Below are positions 50,329 to 59,148 of a stretch of 64,000 nucleotides of DNA, one piece after another. The notes under the pieces are model-generated. The model worked only from the letters and a program-made list of their open reading frames with translations. It was not told where the DNA came from and did no database searches. Numbering within the stretch: the first letter of the stretch is position 1; the number at the start of each line of letters is the position of its first letter. Origin of the DNA: Kineosporia babensis (GTDB lineage: Bacteria > Actinomycetota > Actinomycetes > Actinomycetales > Kineosporiaceae); NCBI RefSeq assembly GCF_021129305.1, contig NZ_JAJOMB010000027.1, forward strand, positions 62,001-126,000, in the 5' to 3' direction. A program made the translations under genes and the position numbers.

Positions 50329-52326
50329 CTACGAGGGCGGGGCCTTCCGGCTGCCGAGGGCCGAGAGGTAGGCGTTGTAGGCGGCCAGTTGGGCATCGTC
50401 GTCGCGTTCGGCCTGCCGGTCGTAACGACGGGCCTCCCTGCCCGAGGAGCGGGACCAGCTGATCGTCACGGCCAGCATCAGCAGCAAGGTGGGACCGTCC
50501 CCGACCGCCCAGGCGATCATGGCCCCGCGCCGCTGGTCCTCCAGCAGGGCCTCGGCGTCGGTCAGCCCCAGTTGCGGCCACCAGTCCGGCGCCAGGAGCA
50601 CCTCGCCGGTCATCAGGGTGACGGCGACGAAGGCGTGGACGGCCATGGTCGCCATCACGATGATCAGGCGGATCGGGTAGGCAGCCTTGGGCGGTCCCGG
50701 ATCGCTGCCGATCAGCACCCAGCAGAACAGGTAACCACTGGCCAGAAAGTGGAACGTCATCAGCATGTGCCCGGTGTGGGTGGACATGGCCAGCGGGAAC
50801 AGAGGCGTGAAGTAGAAGACCACGAGCCCGCCGCTGAACAGCACCGCGGCCACCACCGGATGGGCCAGAACGGCCAGTACACGTGAATGGGCGATGCTCA
50901 AGAGCCATTCCCGCGCTCCGGCGCTGGCATCCCGGCGCGCCGGGACGGCGCGCAGCGCAAGGGTGACGGGGCTACCGGCGACCAGCAGCGGTGGCACGGC
51001 CATCATCAGCAGCATGTGCATGATCATGTGACCGCTGAAGGCGATCATCCCGTACTTGACCGGGCCGCCGCTGGTGACCCACAGAAGGAGCAGGCACCCG
51101 GCCACCCACAACACCGTGCGCCACCACGGCCAGGCGTCCCCACGCGTCCTCAGTTTCCTGACCCCGAGGGCATACCCGATGATGAGACCGGCGCAGAGCA
51201 TGATCAGCATCCGGTCGGGGAACCACTGGGTGAAGATCGTGGCCCAGGACATCTCTGGTGGACGCTCGAATCCCACGAGCGCGGTGAAGGCGTAGTCGGG
51301 GTCGCTGCTGGATGGCGCCTCGGCGACCGGAGGGACGCTGCGGCTCACCGCGCCGGCCAGCCCTATCGCCACCGCCATCAGGCCGACCTCGACGGCCGCG
51401 ATCCGCAGCATCGTGCGGCGCGGGTCGGCGCGCTCGGCGGCGAGCATTCGGCGCCGGTGCCACCAGGCCACGGCTCCCAGGATCACCAGCAGGGCGGCCT
51501 TTCCGGCCAGGAGAGCTCCGTAGGGGCTGAACATCGCATTCCACGAACCCAGTCGCAGCCACGCGCTGTCCAGACCGGACAGGCCGAGCAGCACGAAGCA
51601 GACCGTTGCCACCGGCGAGAAGCGGCGGGCCGCCTCCAGGGGCTGACGTAGATAGGGCGAGAGCATGACCAGGCCGATGAGGCCACCTACCCAGATGGCC
51701 GCGGACAGCGAGTGCACCAGCAGGCTGTTGACCGAGTTGACGTGGTCGTCGGCGCCCGAGGAGTGCCCGTTCAGGCTCGGCGGCACCAGGGCTGCCACGG
51801 CCACCAGGAAGGCCCAGCCGACCGTGCTTGTGCGGCGCGCGCTCAGCGCGAGCTGGCTGGCCAGCAGGGCGAGCAGCATGGAGAGAGTCAGGATCCGGCC
51901 CAGCACGACGTTCTGGACGAAGAATGACAGCTGCATCAGTGCGTCCGGCGAGCCGATGCTGGTGCCGGTCTGCTCGCCGACGCTCAGTAGGAGCACCGCC
52001 AGCGCGAAGAGGAACCAGACGAAACCGCAGTACCCGGCCCAGACAGCGGCGTGGAGACGGGTCCCGGTCAGCGCCCACCGGTCTCTGGAGCGGTCCGGAG
52101 CCAAGAAGGCGACTACCAGTAGCAGGCCGATCGTGACCGCGGCCATCACCTGGGTTGCCGTCTGGGTTAGGGGAAGGCCGTAGCGGACGAGTGCGCCATG
52201 GCGGGCCGGACCGGCCCACTCGAGGCCACCGCTGGCCTGGAGCGTGGCCGCCGTGGTGACGACGGCTGCGACGGTGACGAGGGCCGGGAGACGGAACGGA
52301 GGCGTGGCGGAGCCTGATGCGCTCAT
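50329..52326 (-). CDS. CopD/CtaG fusion membrane protein
   Basis: 665 residues with about 14-16 membrane helices. The first 340 are CopD-like (GHSSGADDHVNSVNSLLVHSLSAAIWVGGLIGL, abridged, with conserved His), the last 280 CtaG/caa3-type (GGPVKYGMIAFSGHMIMHMLLMMAVPPLLVAG, abridged; THTGHMLMTFHFLASGYLFCW, abridged). His/Met-rich helices point to copper. The family moves copper across the membrane and supplies it to cytochrome oxidase. An operator with one mismatch lies 30 nt upstream of ATG 52326. Confidence 0.9.
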   Translation of the reverse strand: MSASGSATPPFRLPALVTVAAVVTTAATLQASGGLEWAGPARHGALVRYGLPLTQTATQVMAAVTIGLLLVVAFLAPDRSRDRWALTGTRLHAAVWAGYCGFVWFLFALAVLLLSVGEQTGTSIGSPDALMQLSFFVQNVVLGRILTLSMLLALLASQLALSARRTSTVGWAFLVAVAALVPPSLNGHSSGADDHVNSVNSLLVHSLSAAIWVGGLIGLVMLSPYLRQPLEAARRFSPVATVCFVLLGLSGLDSAWLRLGSWNAMFSPYGALLAGKAALLVILGAVAWWHRRRMLAAERADPRRTMLRIAAVEVGLMAVAIGLAGAVSRSVPPVAEAPSSSDPDYAFTALVGFERPPEMSWATIFTQWFPDRMLIMLCAGLIIGYALGVRKLRTRGDAWPWWRTVLWVAGCLLLLWVTSGGPVKYGMIAFSGHMIMHMLLMMAVPPLLVAGSPVTLALRAVPARRDASAGAREWLLSIAHSRVLAVLAHPVVAAVLFSGGLVVFYFTPLFPLAMSTHTGHMLMTFHFLASGYLFCWVLIGSDPGPPKAAYPIRLIIVMATMAVHAFVAVTLMTGEVLLAPDWWPQLGLTDAEALLEDQRRGAMIAWAVGDGPTLLLMLAVTISWSRSSGREARRYDRQAERDDDAQLAAYNAYLSALGSRKAPPS

Positions 52327-52355
52327 GAGGAGTGGCTCGCCCGGGCACCTGGAAA

Positions 52356-52372
52356 TTCCACGACACGTAGAA
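52356..52372. promoter_or_regulatory. Degenerate BlaI/CopY-type operator upstream of copD/ctaG
   Basis: TTCCACGACACGTAGAA: arms TTCCAC / GTAGAA differ by one base from the perfect dyad seen at the other promoters. Confidence 0.6.
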
Positions 52373-52458
52373 GCATGGCGGCAGGATAGTGACGATTCCT
52401 AGGCCATCCGGCCACCCCGCGGCGTGTACCCGGCGTCGCCGGGTCCTACACTCGGGTT

Positions 52459-52475
52459 CTCTACATCATGTAGAG
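52459..52475. promoter_or_regulatory. BlaI/CopY-type operator upstream of the repressor gene
   Basis: CTCTACATCATGTAGAG, perfect 6-bp arms around 5 nt. TACACT at 52446-52451 may be the -10, so the dyad would cover the transcription start: autoregulation. Confidence 0.85.
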
Positions 52476-52492
52476 CGAAGGAGAGCGGCGAC

Positions 52493-52885
52493 GTGGTGCG
52501 GCGAGATCATCTGGAACGGGCAGTCCTCGAAAGTCTCTGGGACCATCCCAAGGGCCTGACTGCCCAGGAGGTGGTCGACCTGCTCGCTGATCGTCAGCTG
52601 GCCCTGACCACGGTGCACACCGTGCTGGACCGTCTGCGGGCCAAGGACATGGTCCTGCGCGAGCGCGACGGACGGGTCTACCGGCACCGGGCGGTGCAGA
52701 GCCGTGAGGAACTGACGGCCCAGGCGATGCTGAGCGTCCTGCAGGACAGCGCCGACCACCGGCTGGCTCTGTCGATGTTCGTCCGCTCGGTGTCCGCCGC
52801 AGATGCCGATGCCTTGCGTCAGGCGTTGGACGAGCCCCAGGCCGGGTCGAAGACGTCGCGGCTGGGCCGGCGACGCCGCCCGTGA
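52493..52885 (+). CDS. BlaI/MecI/CopY-family repressor
   Basis: 130 residues from GTG 52493 (AGGAGA 9 nt upstream). Winged helix typical of the family: LERAVLESLWDHPKGLTAQEVVDLL (abridged), LALTTVHTVLDRLRAKDMVLRERDGRVYRHRAV (abridged), then a helical dimerisation part. It contains no cysteine at all, so the Cys-x-Cys copper site of enterococcal CopY is missing; release from DNA would have to come through proteolysis by the M56 protein encoded next, as in BlaI-BlaR. It is the likely reader of the TCTAC-N5-GTAGA sites. Overlaps the next gene (GTGA). Confidence 0.9.
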   Translation: MVRRDHLERAVLESLWDHPKGLTAQEVVDLLADRQLALTTVHTVLDRLRAKDMVLRERDGRVYRHRAVQSREELTAQAMLSVLQDSADHRLALSMFVRSVSAADADALRQALDEPQAGSKTSRLGRRRRP

Positions 52886-53649
52886 GTGCGGAGCTGGCCG
52901 GGCGGACCCTGATGCCTCTGGTCGTCGTGGCGCTGTTGTGGCCGGTTCCGGTGTTGCTGTCCCGCGCGCGATGGACCAGCCGGGCACCCAAGGCTGCCGC
53001 GATCACCTGGGTGGTCTACGCGCTGGTGACGGCCTACACGCTGCTGCTCACCCTGGCGTTCTCCGCCGACTCCTGGGCGATTGCTGGCCTGCTGTTGCTG
53101 TGGATGCTCGGCCGGCTGCTGCAGACCGTCTACACCTTGCGTGGCTCGCAGCGTCGCCACCAGGACGCTCTGGCCATGGTGGCGATCTACGACCCGGAGC
53201 TGCGGGTGCACGTGGTCGACGACGACCGGGCCCTGGCCTACTGCCTGCCGAACGGCGCTCAGCCGATGGTGGTGGTGACCAGAGGATGCCTGGAACTGGC
53301 GGACGACGCCGAACTGCGCGCGATTCTGGCCCACGAGCGTAGCCATGCGCAGAACCGCCACGACCTGCTGGTCACCGGGTTCCTGGCCTGGCAGCGGATT
53401 TTCCCGTTCCTACCTACCAGTCGTGTAGCAGCCGACGCGGTCTGCGCGGTGACTGAGGCCTGGGCCGACGACGCGGCGGCCGCTCACGTCAGCCACGACG
53501 TGACCCTGCGCGCGATCATGCGTCTGGGGTCCGGGGTCCCGGGCGGACTGGACGGCGTCGGCTGGCAGCCGGACCCGGCCACCATGGCCCGGGTGCGCCG
53601 GCTGCTGGATCAGATGCCTGAACGCCGGCGCTACGCCGCCGGACTGTGA
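52882..53649 (+). CDS. M56 (BlaR1/MecR1-like) membrane metallopeptidase
   Basis: 255 residues. Three membrane helices in the first 90 residues, then a zinc-peptidase domain with ILAHERSHAQNRHD (HExxH, about 151-155) and downstream AVTEAWADDAAAAH giving the Glu/Asp third ligand (about 193). There is no extracellular penicillin-binding sensor domain, unlike BlaR1. It probably senses a membrane or periplasmic signal and cleaves the BlaI-type repressor. GTG start overlaps the repressor stop. Confidence 0.85.
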   Translation: MSAELAGRTLMPLVVVALLWPVPVLLSRARWTSRAPKAAAITWVVYALVTAYTLLLTLAFSADSWAIAGLLLLWMLGRLLQTVYTLRGSQRRHQDALAMVAIYDPELRVHVVDDDRALAYCLPNGAQPMVVVTRGCLELADDAELRAILAHERSHAQNRHDLLVTGFLAWQRIFPFLPTSRVAADAVCAVTEAWADDAAAAHVSHDVTLRAIMRLGSGVPGGLDGVGWQPDPATMARVRRLLDQMPERRRYAAGL

Positions 53650-53683
53650 GTCCCGAAACCGTTACGTCGGAAGAAGATCGGTA

Positions 53684-56002
53684 GTGAAGGCAACAGAGCA
53701 GTCCCGGATCCCGCAGCAGACCGGATCTGAGGAGCCGGTGGCCGGCCGGGTGGTCGTGCTGGACGTGGAGGGCATGACCTGTGGTGCCTGTTCGGCCCGG
53801 GTCGAGCGGACCCTGAACCGGATGGACGGCGTCACCGGCACCGTCAACTTCGCCACCGGACGGGCTGTAGCCACCGTCACGCCCACCGAGACTCCCTCAG
53901 GTGAGGACGACTTCGGCCACCGGATCGTCGACATGATCGAGGCGATCACTAAGGCCGGCTACTCGGCCCGGGTGGCCGGCGCCCCGGTCGAGGACGGGCA
54001 GCCGCAGACCGCGCACGTGCCGGCCCGCCGCAGGTTGTGGTGGCGCCTGGGCGTGACCATCCTCTTCGGTGTCCCGCTGGCCGACCTCTCGATCGCCAAC
54101 GCGCTCTCACCCCAGTCACGCTACGACGGCTGGGAATGGGTACTCATCGCGCTCGCCCTGCCGATCGCGACCTGGTGTGCCTGGCCCTTCCACCGCGCCG
54201 CCTGGCTGGCCGCGCGCCAGCGCACCACCACCATGGACACGCTGATCTCGCTGGGGATCCTGGCCTCCTGCGTGCTGTCGGTCTACACGATCTTCTTCGC
54301 CGCGACCGAGCCGTCCGACAGCATCGGCGGCTGGCACCTGCTCTTCCAGGCCCACGGCGCCATCTACCTGGACGTCATCCCCGGGGTCACGGCGTTCGTG
54401 CTGATCGGTCGGATCCTGGAGTCGCTGGCCAAGTCCCACGCCGGCAACGCGCTGCGCGCCCTGGCCTCGGCCGGTGCCCGCGATGCGGCGCTGCTCATGC
54501 CCGACGGCCGCGAGCACCGCATCCCGGCCGACCAGTTGCGGGTGGGGGACCGGTTCGTCGTGCGGCCCGGAGAGGTCATCCCGACCGACGGCACGGTGCA
54601 CGAAGGTCACGCGGCCGTCGACGTCAGCACCATGACCGGGGAGTCGGTGCCGGTCGAGGTAGGTGCCGGTGCCACGGTTGTCGGAGGGACTGTCGCGCTC
54701 GACGGGCGGCTGGTCGTGGACGCCGAGAAGGTCGGCCGCGAGACGCAGATCGCCCAACTGGTCGAGATGGTCGAGCGAGCCCAGAGCGAAAAGGCTGCGG
54801 CTCAGCGCCTGGCCGACCGGATCAGCGGCTTCTTCGTCCCGCTCGTCCTCGCGCTGGCGGTCGCTACCGCCGCGGTCTGGGCTGCGGTGGGTGAGAACCT
54901 GAGCAGCGGCTTCAGCCCGGCCCTGGCCGTCATCGTGGTCGCCTGCCCCTGCGCGCTCGGCCTGGCCACGCCCATGGCCCTGATGGTCGCCGCCGACCGG
55001 GCCGCCCGCGAGGGTGTGTTCATCAAGAGCCAGCATGCGCTCGAGGTGGCTCGCGGAATCGACACGGTCGTCTTGGACAAGACCGGCACGGTCACCGAGG
55101 GCCGGATGTCGGTGGTCGCGTCCTGGCCGGCCGCACCCGATGCGGACGTGCTGCGGCGGGCCGGGGCGATCGAGGACGCCTCCACCCATCCGGTCGCGGA
55201 CGCGGTCTCCGGCTACGTCCAGCCCGGGCACGGGGCCTTCGTCGCGGTCGAGAACTACCGCAGCCTGGCTGGTCTCGGTGCCGAAGGACAGGTGGAGGGC
55301 CACACAGTCCTGGTCGGCTCGCTGCGGTTGATGCGCGAGCGGGCCATTGTGCCTCCAGCCGATCTGCAGGCCTGGCTGGCCGAGCAGCAGAAGGACGCCC
55401 GGGGCACCGTCGTCGTGGCCCAGGACGGTCAGGCGGTCCTCGCCCTCGCGGTCTCCGACACCGTCAAGCCCTCCGCCGCAGCCGCGATCGAGCAGATCCA
55501 CCGCCTCGGCCTGCGCACGGTCCTGCTCACCGGGGACAACCGGATCACCGCCGAGGCGGTCGCCCAGACCTTGGGCATCAATGAGGTGGTCGCCGAGGTC
55601 CTCCCGGCGCAGAAGGCCGACGTGATCGCCGGGCTTCGGGCCGAAGGGCGCTCCGTGGCCATGGTCGGGGACGGCGTGAACGACGCTCCCGCACTGGCCC
55701 AGGCGGATCTGGGCCTGGCCCTGATGTCCGGCACCGACGTCGCTCGGGCCGCCGCGGACCTCCTCCTGCTGCGCGGTGATCTGCGGGTCGTCCCGGACGC
55801 CATCGAGCTGGCCCGCGCCACAGTGAGCACCATGCGCTGGAACCTGGCCTGGGCCTTCGGATACAACGTCGCAGCCATCCCGTTGGCCGCCGCCGGTCTG
55901 CTGAACCCGATCATCGCAGCGGCTGCGATGGCGTTCTCATCGCTGTTCGTGGTGACCAACAGCCTGCGCCTGGGCAAGGGGAGCTCCGCGCGGCAGCGCT
56001 GA
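53684..56002 (+). CDS. copA: Copper-translocating P1B-type ATPase
   Basis: 772 residues from GTG 53684. N-terminal HMA with GMTCGACSARVER (about 27-39), eight-helix plan, TGES phosphatase loop, CPC metal site VVACPCALGLATPMA (about 422), phosphorylation DKTGTVTEG, HP motif THPVADAV, and GDGVNDAPALAQADLG. The last two helices show YNVAAIPLAAAGLLNP and MAFSSLFVVTNSLRLG, the Cu+-specific P1B-1 residues. It exports Cu+ from the cytoplasm. 34 nt after the M56 gene, so probably in the repressor operon. Confidence 0.95.
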   Translation: MKATEQSRIPQQTGSEEPVAGRVVVLDVEGMTCGACSARVERTLNRMDGVTGTVNFATGRAVATVTPTETPSGEDDFGHRIVDMIEAITKAGYSARVAGAPVEDGQPQTAHVPARRRLWWRLGVTILFGVPLADLSIANALSPQSRYDGWEWVLIALALPIATWCAWPFHRAAWLAARQRTTTMDTLISLGILASCVLSVYTIFFAATEPSDSIGGWHLLFQAHGAIYLDVIPGVTAFVLIGRILESLAKSHAGNALRALASAGARDAALLMPDGREHRIPADQLRVGDRFVVRPGEVIPTDGTVHEGHAAVDVSTMTGESVPVEVGAGATVVGGTVALDGRLVVDAEKVGRETQIAQLVEMVERAQSEKAAAQRLADRISGFFVPLVLALAVATAAVWAAVGENLSSGFSPALAVIVVACPCALGLATPMALMVAADRAAREGVFIKSQHALEVARGIDTVVLDKTGTVTEGRMSVVASWPAAPDADVLRRAGAIEDASTHPVADAVSGYVQPGHGAFVAVENYRSLAGLGAEGQVEGHTVLVGSLRLMRERAIVPPADLQAWLAEQQKDARGTVVVAQDGQAVLALAVSDTVKPSAAAAIEQIHRLGLRTVLLTGDNRITAEAVAQTLGINEVVAEVLPAQKADVIAGLRAEGRSVAMVGDGVNDAPALAQADLGLALMSGTDVARAAADLLLLRGDLRVVPDAIELARATVSTMRWNLAWAFGYNVAAIPLAAAGLLNPIIAAAAMAFSSLFVVTNSLRLGKGSSARQR

Positions 56003-56013
56003 ACCCGCACCTT

Positions 56014-56028
56014 TCTACACCAGGTAGA
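56014..56028. promoter_or_regulatory. BlaI/CopY-type operator 1 upstream of PepSY gene
   Basis: TCTACACCAGGTAGA, perfect dyad, 11 nt after the ATPase stop codon; flanked by T and A so arms extend to 6 bp. Confidence 0.85.
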
Positions 56029-56045
56029 ACCTGTGTATCTTGCTT

Positions 56046-56060
56046 TCTACATGACGTAGA
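56046..56060. promoter_or_regulatory. BlaI/CopY-type operator 2 upstream of PepSY gene
   Basis: TCTACATGACGTAGA, perfect dyad. Its centre is 32 bp from that of operator 1, about three helical turns, allowing two dimers on one DNA face. Confidence 0.85.
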
Positions 56061-56101
56061 AGCGTCGTGCTCAGCTTCCCTGATGCACGAGGAGTGTTCC
56101 C

Positions 56102-57577
56102 TTGACCCTGCCCGTAGACCGGACGGACGATCCGTCGATCGAGGTCGAGAGTTCCCCGGACACCGGGCCGGAAGCGGCCCCGCAGGTTCGCCGGAAGGAC
56201 TCGCCCTGGCGACCGCTAATCCTGCGGCTGCATTTCTACGCCGGGGTTTTCATTGCCCCGTTCCTGGCGGTGGCCGCCCTGACCGGGCTGGCCTACGTCT
56301 TCAGCCCGCAGCTGGACAGCATCGTCTACGCCGATGAGTTGCACGTCGACCCGGCCGGGCGCACCGCCCTGCCGGTGGCCGATCAGGTCGCTGCGGCGCG
56401 CGCCGCTCATCCCGAGGGTGTCGTCGCCGAGATCGTGCCCGGTGACTCGGCCCGAGACACCACCCAGGTTGTGCTGGATGTTCCCGGGCTCACCGACGAT
56501 CGCCAGCGGACGGTCTACGTCGACCCGTACACAGCGGAGGTCCGTGGCCAGCTGGACACCTGGTTCGGCTACACGCCGGTGCGGACCTGGTTGGATGACA
56601 CCCACCGCAATCTCCAGCTCGGCGACTGGGGACGCTGGTACAGCGAGACGGCGGCGAGCTGGTTGTGGGTGGTCGTACTCGGCGGACTCTTCCTGTGGTG
56701 GCAGCAACTGCGTCGGCGCACCCGTGATGCCCGCGGATTCCTGCGCCGGGCGCTGACCCCGGATCTGTCTGCCCGCAAGGGAGTTCGCCGTACCCGGGGC
56801 TGGCACGCGGCCGTCGGAGTCTGGCTCGCGGTGGGACTGCTGTTCCTGTCGGCCACCGGCCTGACGTGGTCGCGGTGGGCAGGCGGGAACTTCGGCGAGG
56901 TACTCACCGCGATGAATAGCAACTCGCCGGAGGTCTCCACGACGCTGGGTGGTGGTGAGCACGCCGGCCACGCCATGGGCGGTGAGGCCGGAGCGCTTCC
57001 GGACGAGGTCGGGACGCTCGCCGGGATCGACGACGTGATCAGGGCGGCGAACCGAGCAGGGCTGTCGGAGTCGCTGCGCCTGACACCGCCGGACGCCGAG
57101 GGCAGCGGATGGCTGGTGACGGAGAAGGACCGCAGCATCCCGGTGCACTTCGACAAAGCGGTGGTGGACCCATCCACCGCCGAGGTGACGACCGTCAGCC
57201 GTTTCGGCGACTGGCCCTTCCTCGCACAGGTCACCAGCCTCGGTATCGCCGCGCACATGGGGCTGCTGTTCGGCCTGGCCAACCAGCTCCTGCTGGCGGC
57301 CCTGGCCGTCGGTCTGCTGTGCGTGATCTTCTGGGGCTACCGCATGTGGTGGCAGCGGCGCCCGACCGGCACCCGGTTCGCTGTCGGCTCGGCCCCGCAA
57401 TCGGGTGCCTGGCGCCGGATCCCGCCGGTGCAGCTGCTGTTCGCCATTGCGATCACCGTCGCGGTGGGCTGGTTCATGCCGATCCTCGGTGTCACCCTGG
57501 TCGCCTTCCTGGTGCTCGACACGGTGCTCGGCAGTCGTCGGCGCCGAGCGGCCGTACCATCCACCGAGGGGAACTGA
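56102..57577 (+). CDS. PepSY-domain polytopic membrane protein
   Basis: 491 residues from TTG 56102 (GAGGAG 8 nt upstream). Four main membrane helices (about 40-60, 185-203, 238-258, 385-410) plus two at the C-terminus, with PepSY-type extracytoplasmic segments: VVLDVPGLTDDRQRTVYVDPYTAEVRG (abridged) and ITKEKDRS-like repeats later. A His/Met-rich loop (GGGEHAGHAMGGEAG) can bind copper. This PiuB-like family occurs with copper and iron reductase systems. Two operators precede it. Confidence 0.88.
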   Translation: MTLPVDRTDDPSIEVESSPDTGPEAAPQVRRKDSPWRPLILRLHFYAGVFIAPFLAVAALTGLAYVFSPQLDSIVYADELHVDPAGRTALPVADQVAAARAAHPEGVVAEIVPGDSARDTTQVVLDVPGLTDDRQRTVYVDPYTAEVRGQLDTWFGYTPVRTWLDDTHRNLQLGDWGRWYSETAASWLWVVVLGGLFLWWQQLRRRTRDARGFLRRALTPDLSARKGVRRTRGWHAAVGVWLAVGLLFLSATGLTWSRWAGGNFGEVLTAMNSNSPEVSTTLGGGEHAGHAMGGEAGALPDEVGTLAGIDDVIRAANRAGLSESLRLTPPDAEGSGWLVTEKDRSIPVHFDKAVVDPSTAEVTTVSRFGDWPFLAQVTSLGIAAHMGLLFGLANQLLLAALAVGLLCVIFWGYRMWWQRRPTGTRFAVGSAPQSGAWRRIPPVQLLFAIAITVAVGWFMPILGVTLVAFLVLDTVLGSRRRRAAVPSTEGN

Positions 57578-57578
57578 G

Positions 57579-57785
57579 ATGGCAAGCGCCGATCGTTTCT
57601 ACTCAGTCAGCGCTATTTCCTGCGACCACTGCAAGAGCACCATTGAGTCAGGACTGACAAATCTGCCCGGCGTGACGTCGGTGTCGGTCGATGTCGAGGC
57701 GCGGAGCGTGTCCGTGAGTGGTACGGCAGACGACTCCGAGATCCGCTCGACCTTGGACGATCTCGGCTACTCGGCCGAAGCCTGA
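57579..57785 (+). CDS. copZ: Copper chaperone (HMA domain, CopZ-like)
   Basis: 68 residues, one HMA domain with SCDHCKSTIE copper site (Cys about 15 and 18) and closing LDDLGYSAEA. It shuttles Cu+ to the ATPase. It begins 1 nt after the PepSY stop and so shares that operon. A strong terminator follows. Confidence 0.9.
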   Translation: MASADRFYSVSAISCDHCKSTIESGLTNLPGVTSVSVDVEARSVSVSGTADDSEIRSTLDDLGYSAEA

Positions 57786-57790
57786 GAGAC

Positions 57791-57835
57791 GCGGAACAGG
57801 GGTGGCAACCGTTCTGGTTGCCACCCCCGTTCCGC
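57791..57835. terminator. Bidirectional terminator
   Basis: 20-bp arms GCGGAACAGGGGTGGCAACC / GGTTGCCACCCCCGTTCCGC with one mismatch and a 5-nt loop, between the convergent copper chaperone and DUF5134 genes. Confidence 0.85.
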
Positions 57836-57843
57836 AGTGCAGA

Positions 57844-58503
57844 TCAGACCGCAGCCACCTGGACCGCGGAGCGGGGGGCCATGGAGTGGTGGTGCCCTCC
57901 GGGCTGCTCATCGCCACTGCTGCCCATACCAAAGTTCATCGCCAGCAGCATGTAGGCCATTCCCAGCGCCATCACGCCGAGAGTGACGCGCAGAGAGAGT
58001 ATCTGGCGATGTCCCAGGCGCAGCTCGGGAACGGCCGCGACCGAGCCCTGGCCAGCTGGGGCATGGTGGCGACGGGTCTCCTCAGTGAGCAGTCCACTGA
58101 ACCAGCCGGCGGCCTGGAGGAGGCCCCAGGCCGCTAGAGGCACCGCCAGCAGGCTCAGCCCTCGGCCTTCCATCTGCTCGAACATGTAAATCATGATGCC
58201 GAAGTCGACGGCCATTATCGCCCATAGCCAGTCGGTGTCACCGCGGAGGCGGGTCGCGACCACGGCTGCCAGGGCGGCCGCCGTGGCCACCGCAAAGAGC
58301 AGCTTGCCCGGCCCAGCGGCGACCGGCATAGTTCCCCCGGGCCAATACATGTTGATCATTCCTAGAGCCATGAAGGCGTGGCCGGCGTGCCAGAACCGGC
58401 CGATGCCAGTCAGCTTCAAGATGTGGCTGGAGTGGATCGCCAGCAGCACGACGAAAACCGCGCACCAGACGGCCATCAGCCAGGCCGGCAACCAACTGCC
58501 CAT
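57844..58503 (-). CDS. DUF5134 membrane protein
   Basis: 219 residues with about six membrane helices and many His and Met residues in or near them (HSSHILKLTG, HAGHAFMALGMINMYWPGG, GGHHHSMAP at the C-terminus). DUF5134 proteins accompany actinobacterial copper genes; a copper-binding membrane role is likely but unproven. A perfect operator lies 25 nt upstream. Confidence 0.85.
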   Translation of the reverse strand: MGSWLPAWLMAVWCAVFVVLLAIHSSHILKLTGIGRFWHAGHAFMALGMINMYWPGGTMPVAAGPGKLLFAVATAAALAAVVATRLRGDTDWLWAIMAVDFGIMIYMFEQMEGRGLSLLAVPLAAWGLLQAAGWFSGLLTEETRRHHAPAGQGSVAAVPELRLGHRQILSLRVTLGVMALGMAYMLLAMNFGMGSSGDEQPGGHHHSMAPRSAVQVAAV

Positions 58504-58527
58504 GTCCCGCGTCCCTTGCTCGAAATA

Positions 58528-58546
58528 ATTCTACGAAAAGTAGAAT
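58528..58546. promoter_or_regulatory. BlaI/CopY-type operator upstream of DUF5134 gene
   Basis: ATTCTACGAAAAGTAGAAT, 7-bp perfect arms around GAAAA, the longest dyad of the set. Confidence 0.85.
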
Positions 58547-58747
58547 ACCCGACGCGGATGCCGACCGACCGGGGATGTCGGATGCTGCAGCATCCCCGGT
58601 CCCGCATGCGACGTTGGTCCGCCGGCGGCGATGGTTCCGGGGCCGATCGGGACGTCATATTCCAAACCATGCCGGACGTAGACCTCCTGCAGTCTTCGTC
58701 GTCATACAACTGGCCGATGCGGTGCCGATGGCCCGGAGTTTCCGGCA

Positions 58748-59098
58748 TCAGCGCCCAGTGTCGAAGGCGACGGCGGTGATCTCCAGCGAGAGTCCAGCCG
58801 GGAGCGCCGAGACCTCGATAGTGGTGCGGGTCGGGAGCGGAAGGCCCTGGAAGGCCTCCAGGTAGGCGCCGTCCATCGTGGCCTTGTCCGTGATGTCGGT
58901 GACGTAGCAGGTCAGCGAGACCACGTCGGCCAGGCCTAGGCCCAGGTCCTGCAGTTTGGTGTCGATGTTGGCCAGCGTCTGGGTGGTCTCGGCGGCCAGG
59001 CCGCCCGCCACGAGCTCGCCGTTCTTGTCGAAACCGACGTCACCGCTGAGGAACACCAGGTTCCCGGCGCGGCGGTAGGTGGAGAAGGGGAGCGTCAT
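58748..59098 (-). CDS. ridA: RidA family protein
   Basis: 116 residues covering the whole Rid domain: LVFLSGDVGFDKNGELVAGG (about 14-33), ETTQTLANIDTKLQDLG, VVSLTCYVTD and the active-site Arg in PTRTTIEVSALP (about 91) with LEITAVAF at the end. RidA hydrolyses reactive enamines/imines such as 2-aminoacrylate released by PLP enzymes. It is third in the operon RidA-dehydratase-RidA. Confidence 0.9.
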   Translation of the reverse strand: MTLPFSTYRRAGNLVFLSGDVGFDKNGELVAGGLAAETTQTLANIDTKLQDLGLGLADVVSLTCYVTDITDKATMDGAYLEAFQGLPLPTRTTIEVSALPAGLSLEITAVAFDTGR

Positions 59099-59148
59099 CG
59101 GATCTGCCTCTGTCGATTCGAAGGGGTGATGAGGGACGAATGAACGGG

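Noticed and set aside
53405-53430. A CTAC...GTAG-like sequence inside the M56 gene
   Set aside because: Spacing and arms do not match TCTAC-N5-GTAGA and it is within coding sequence.
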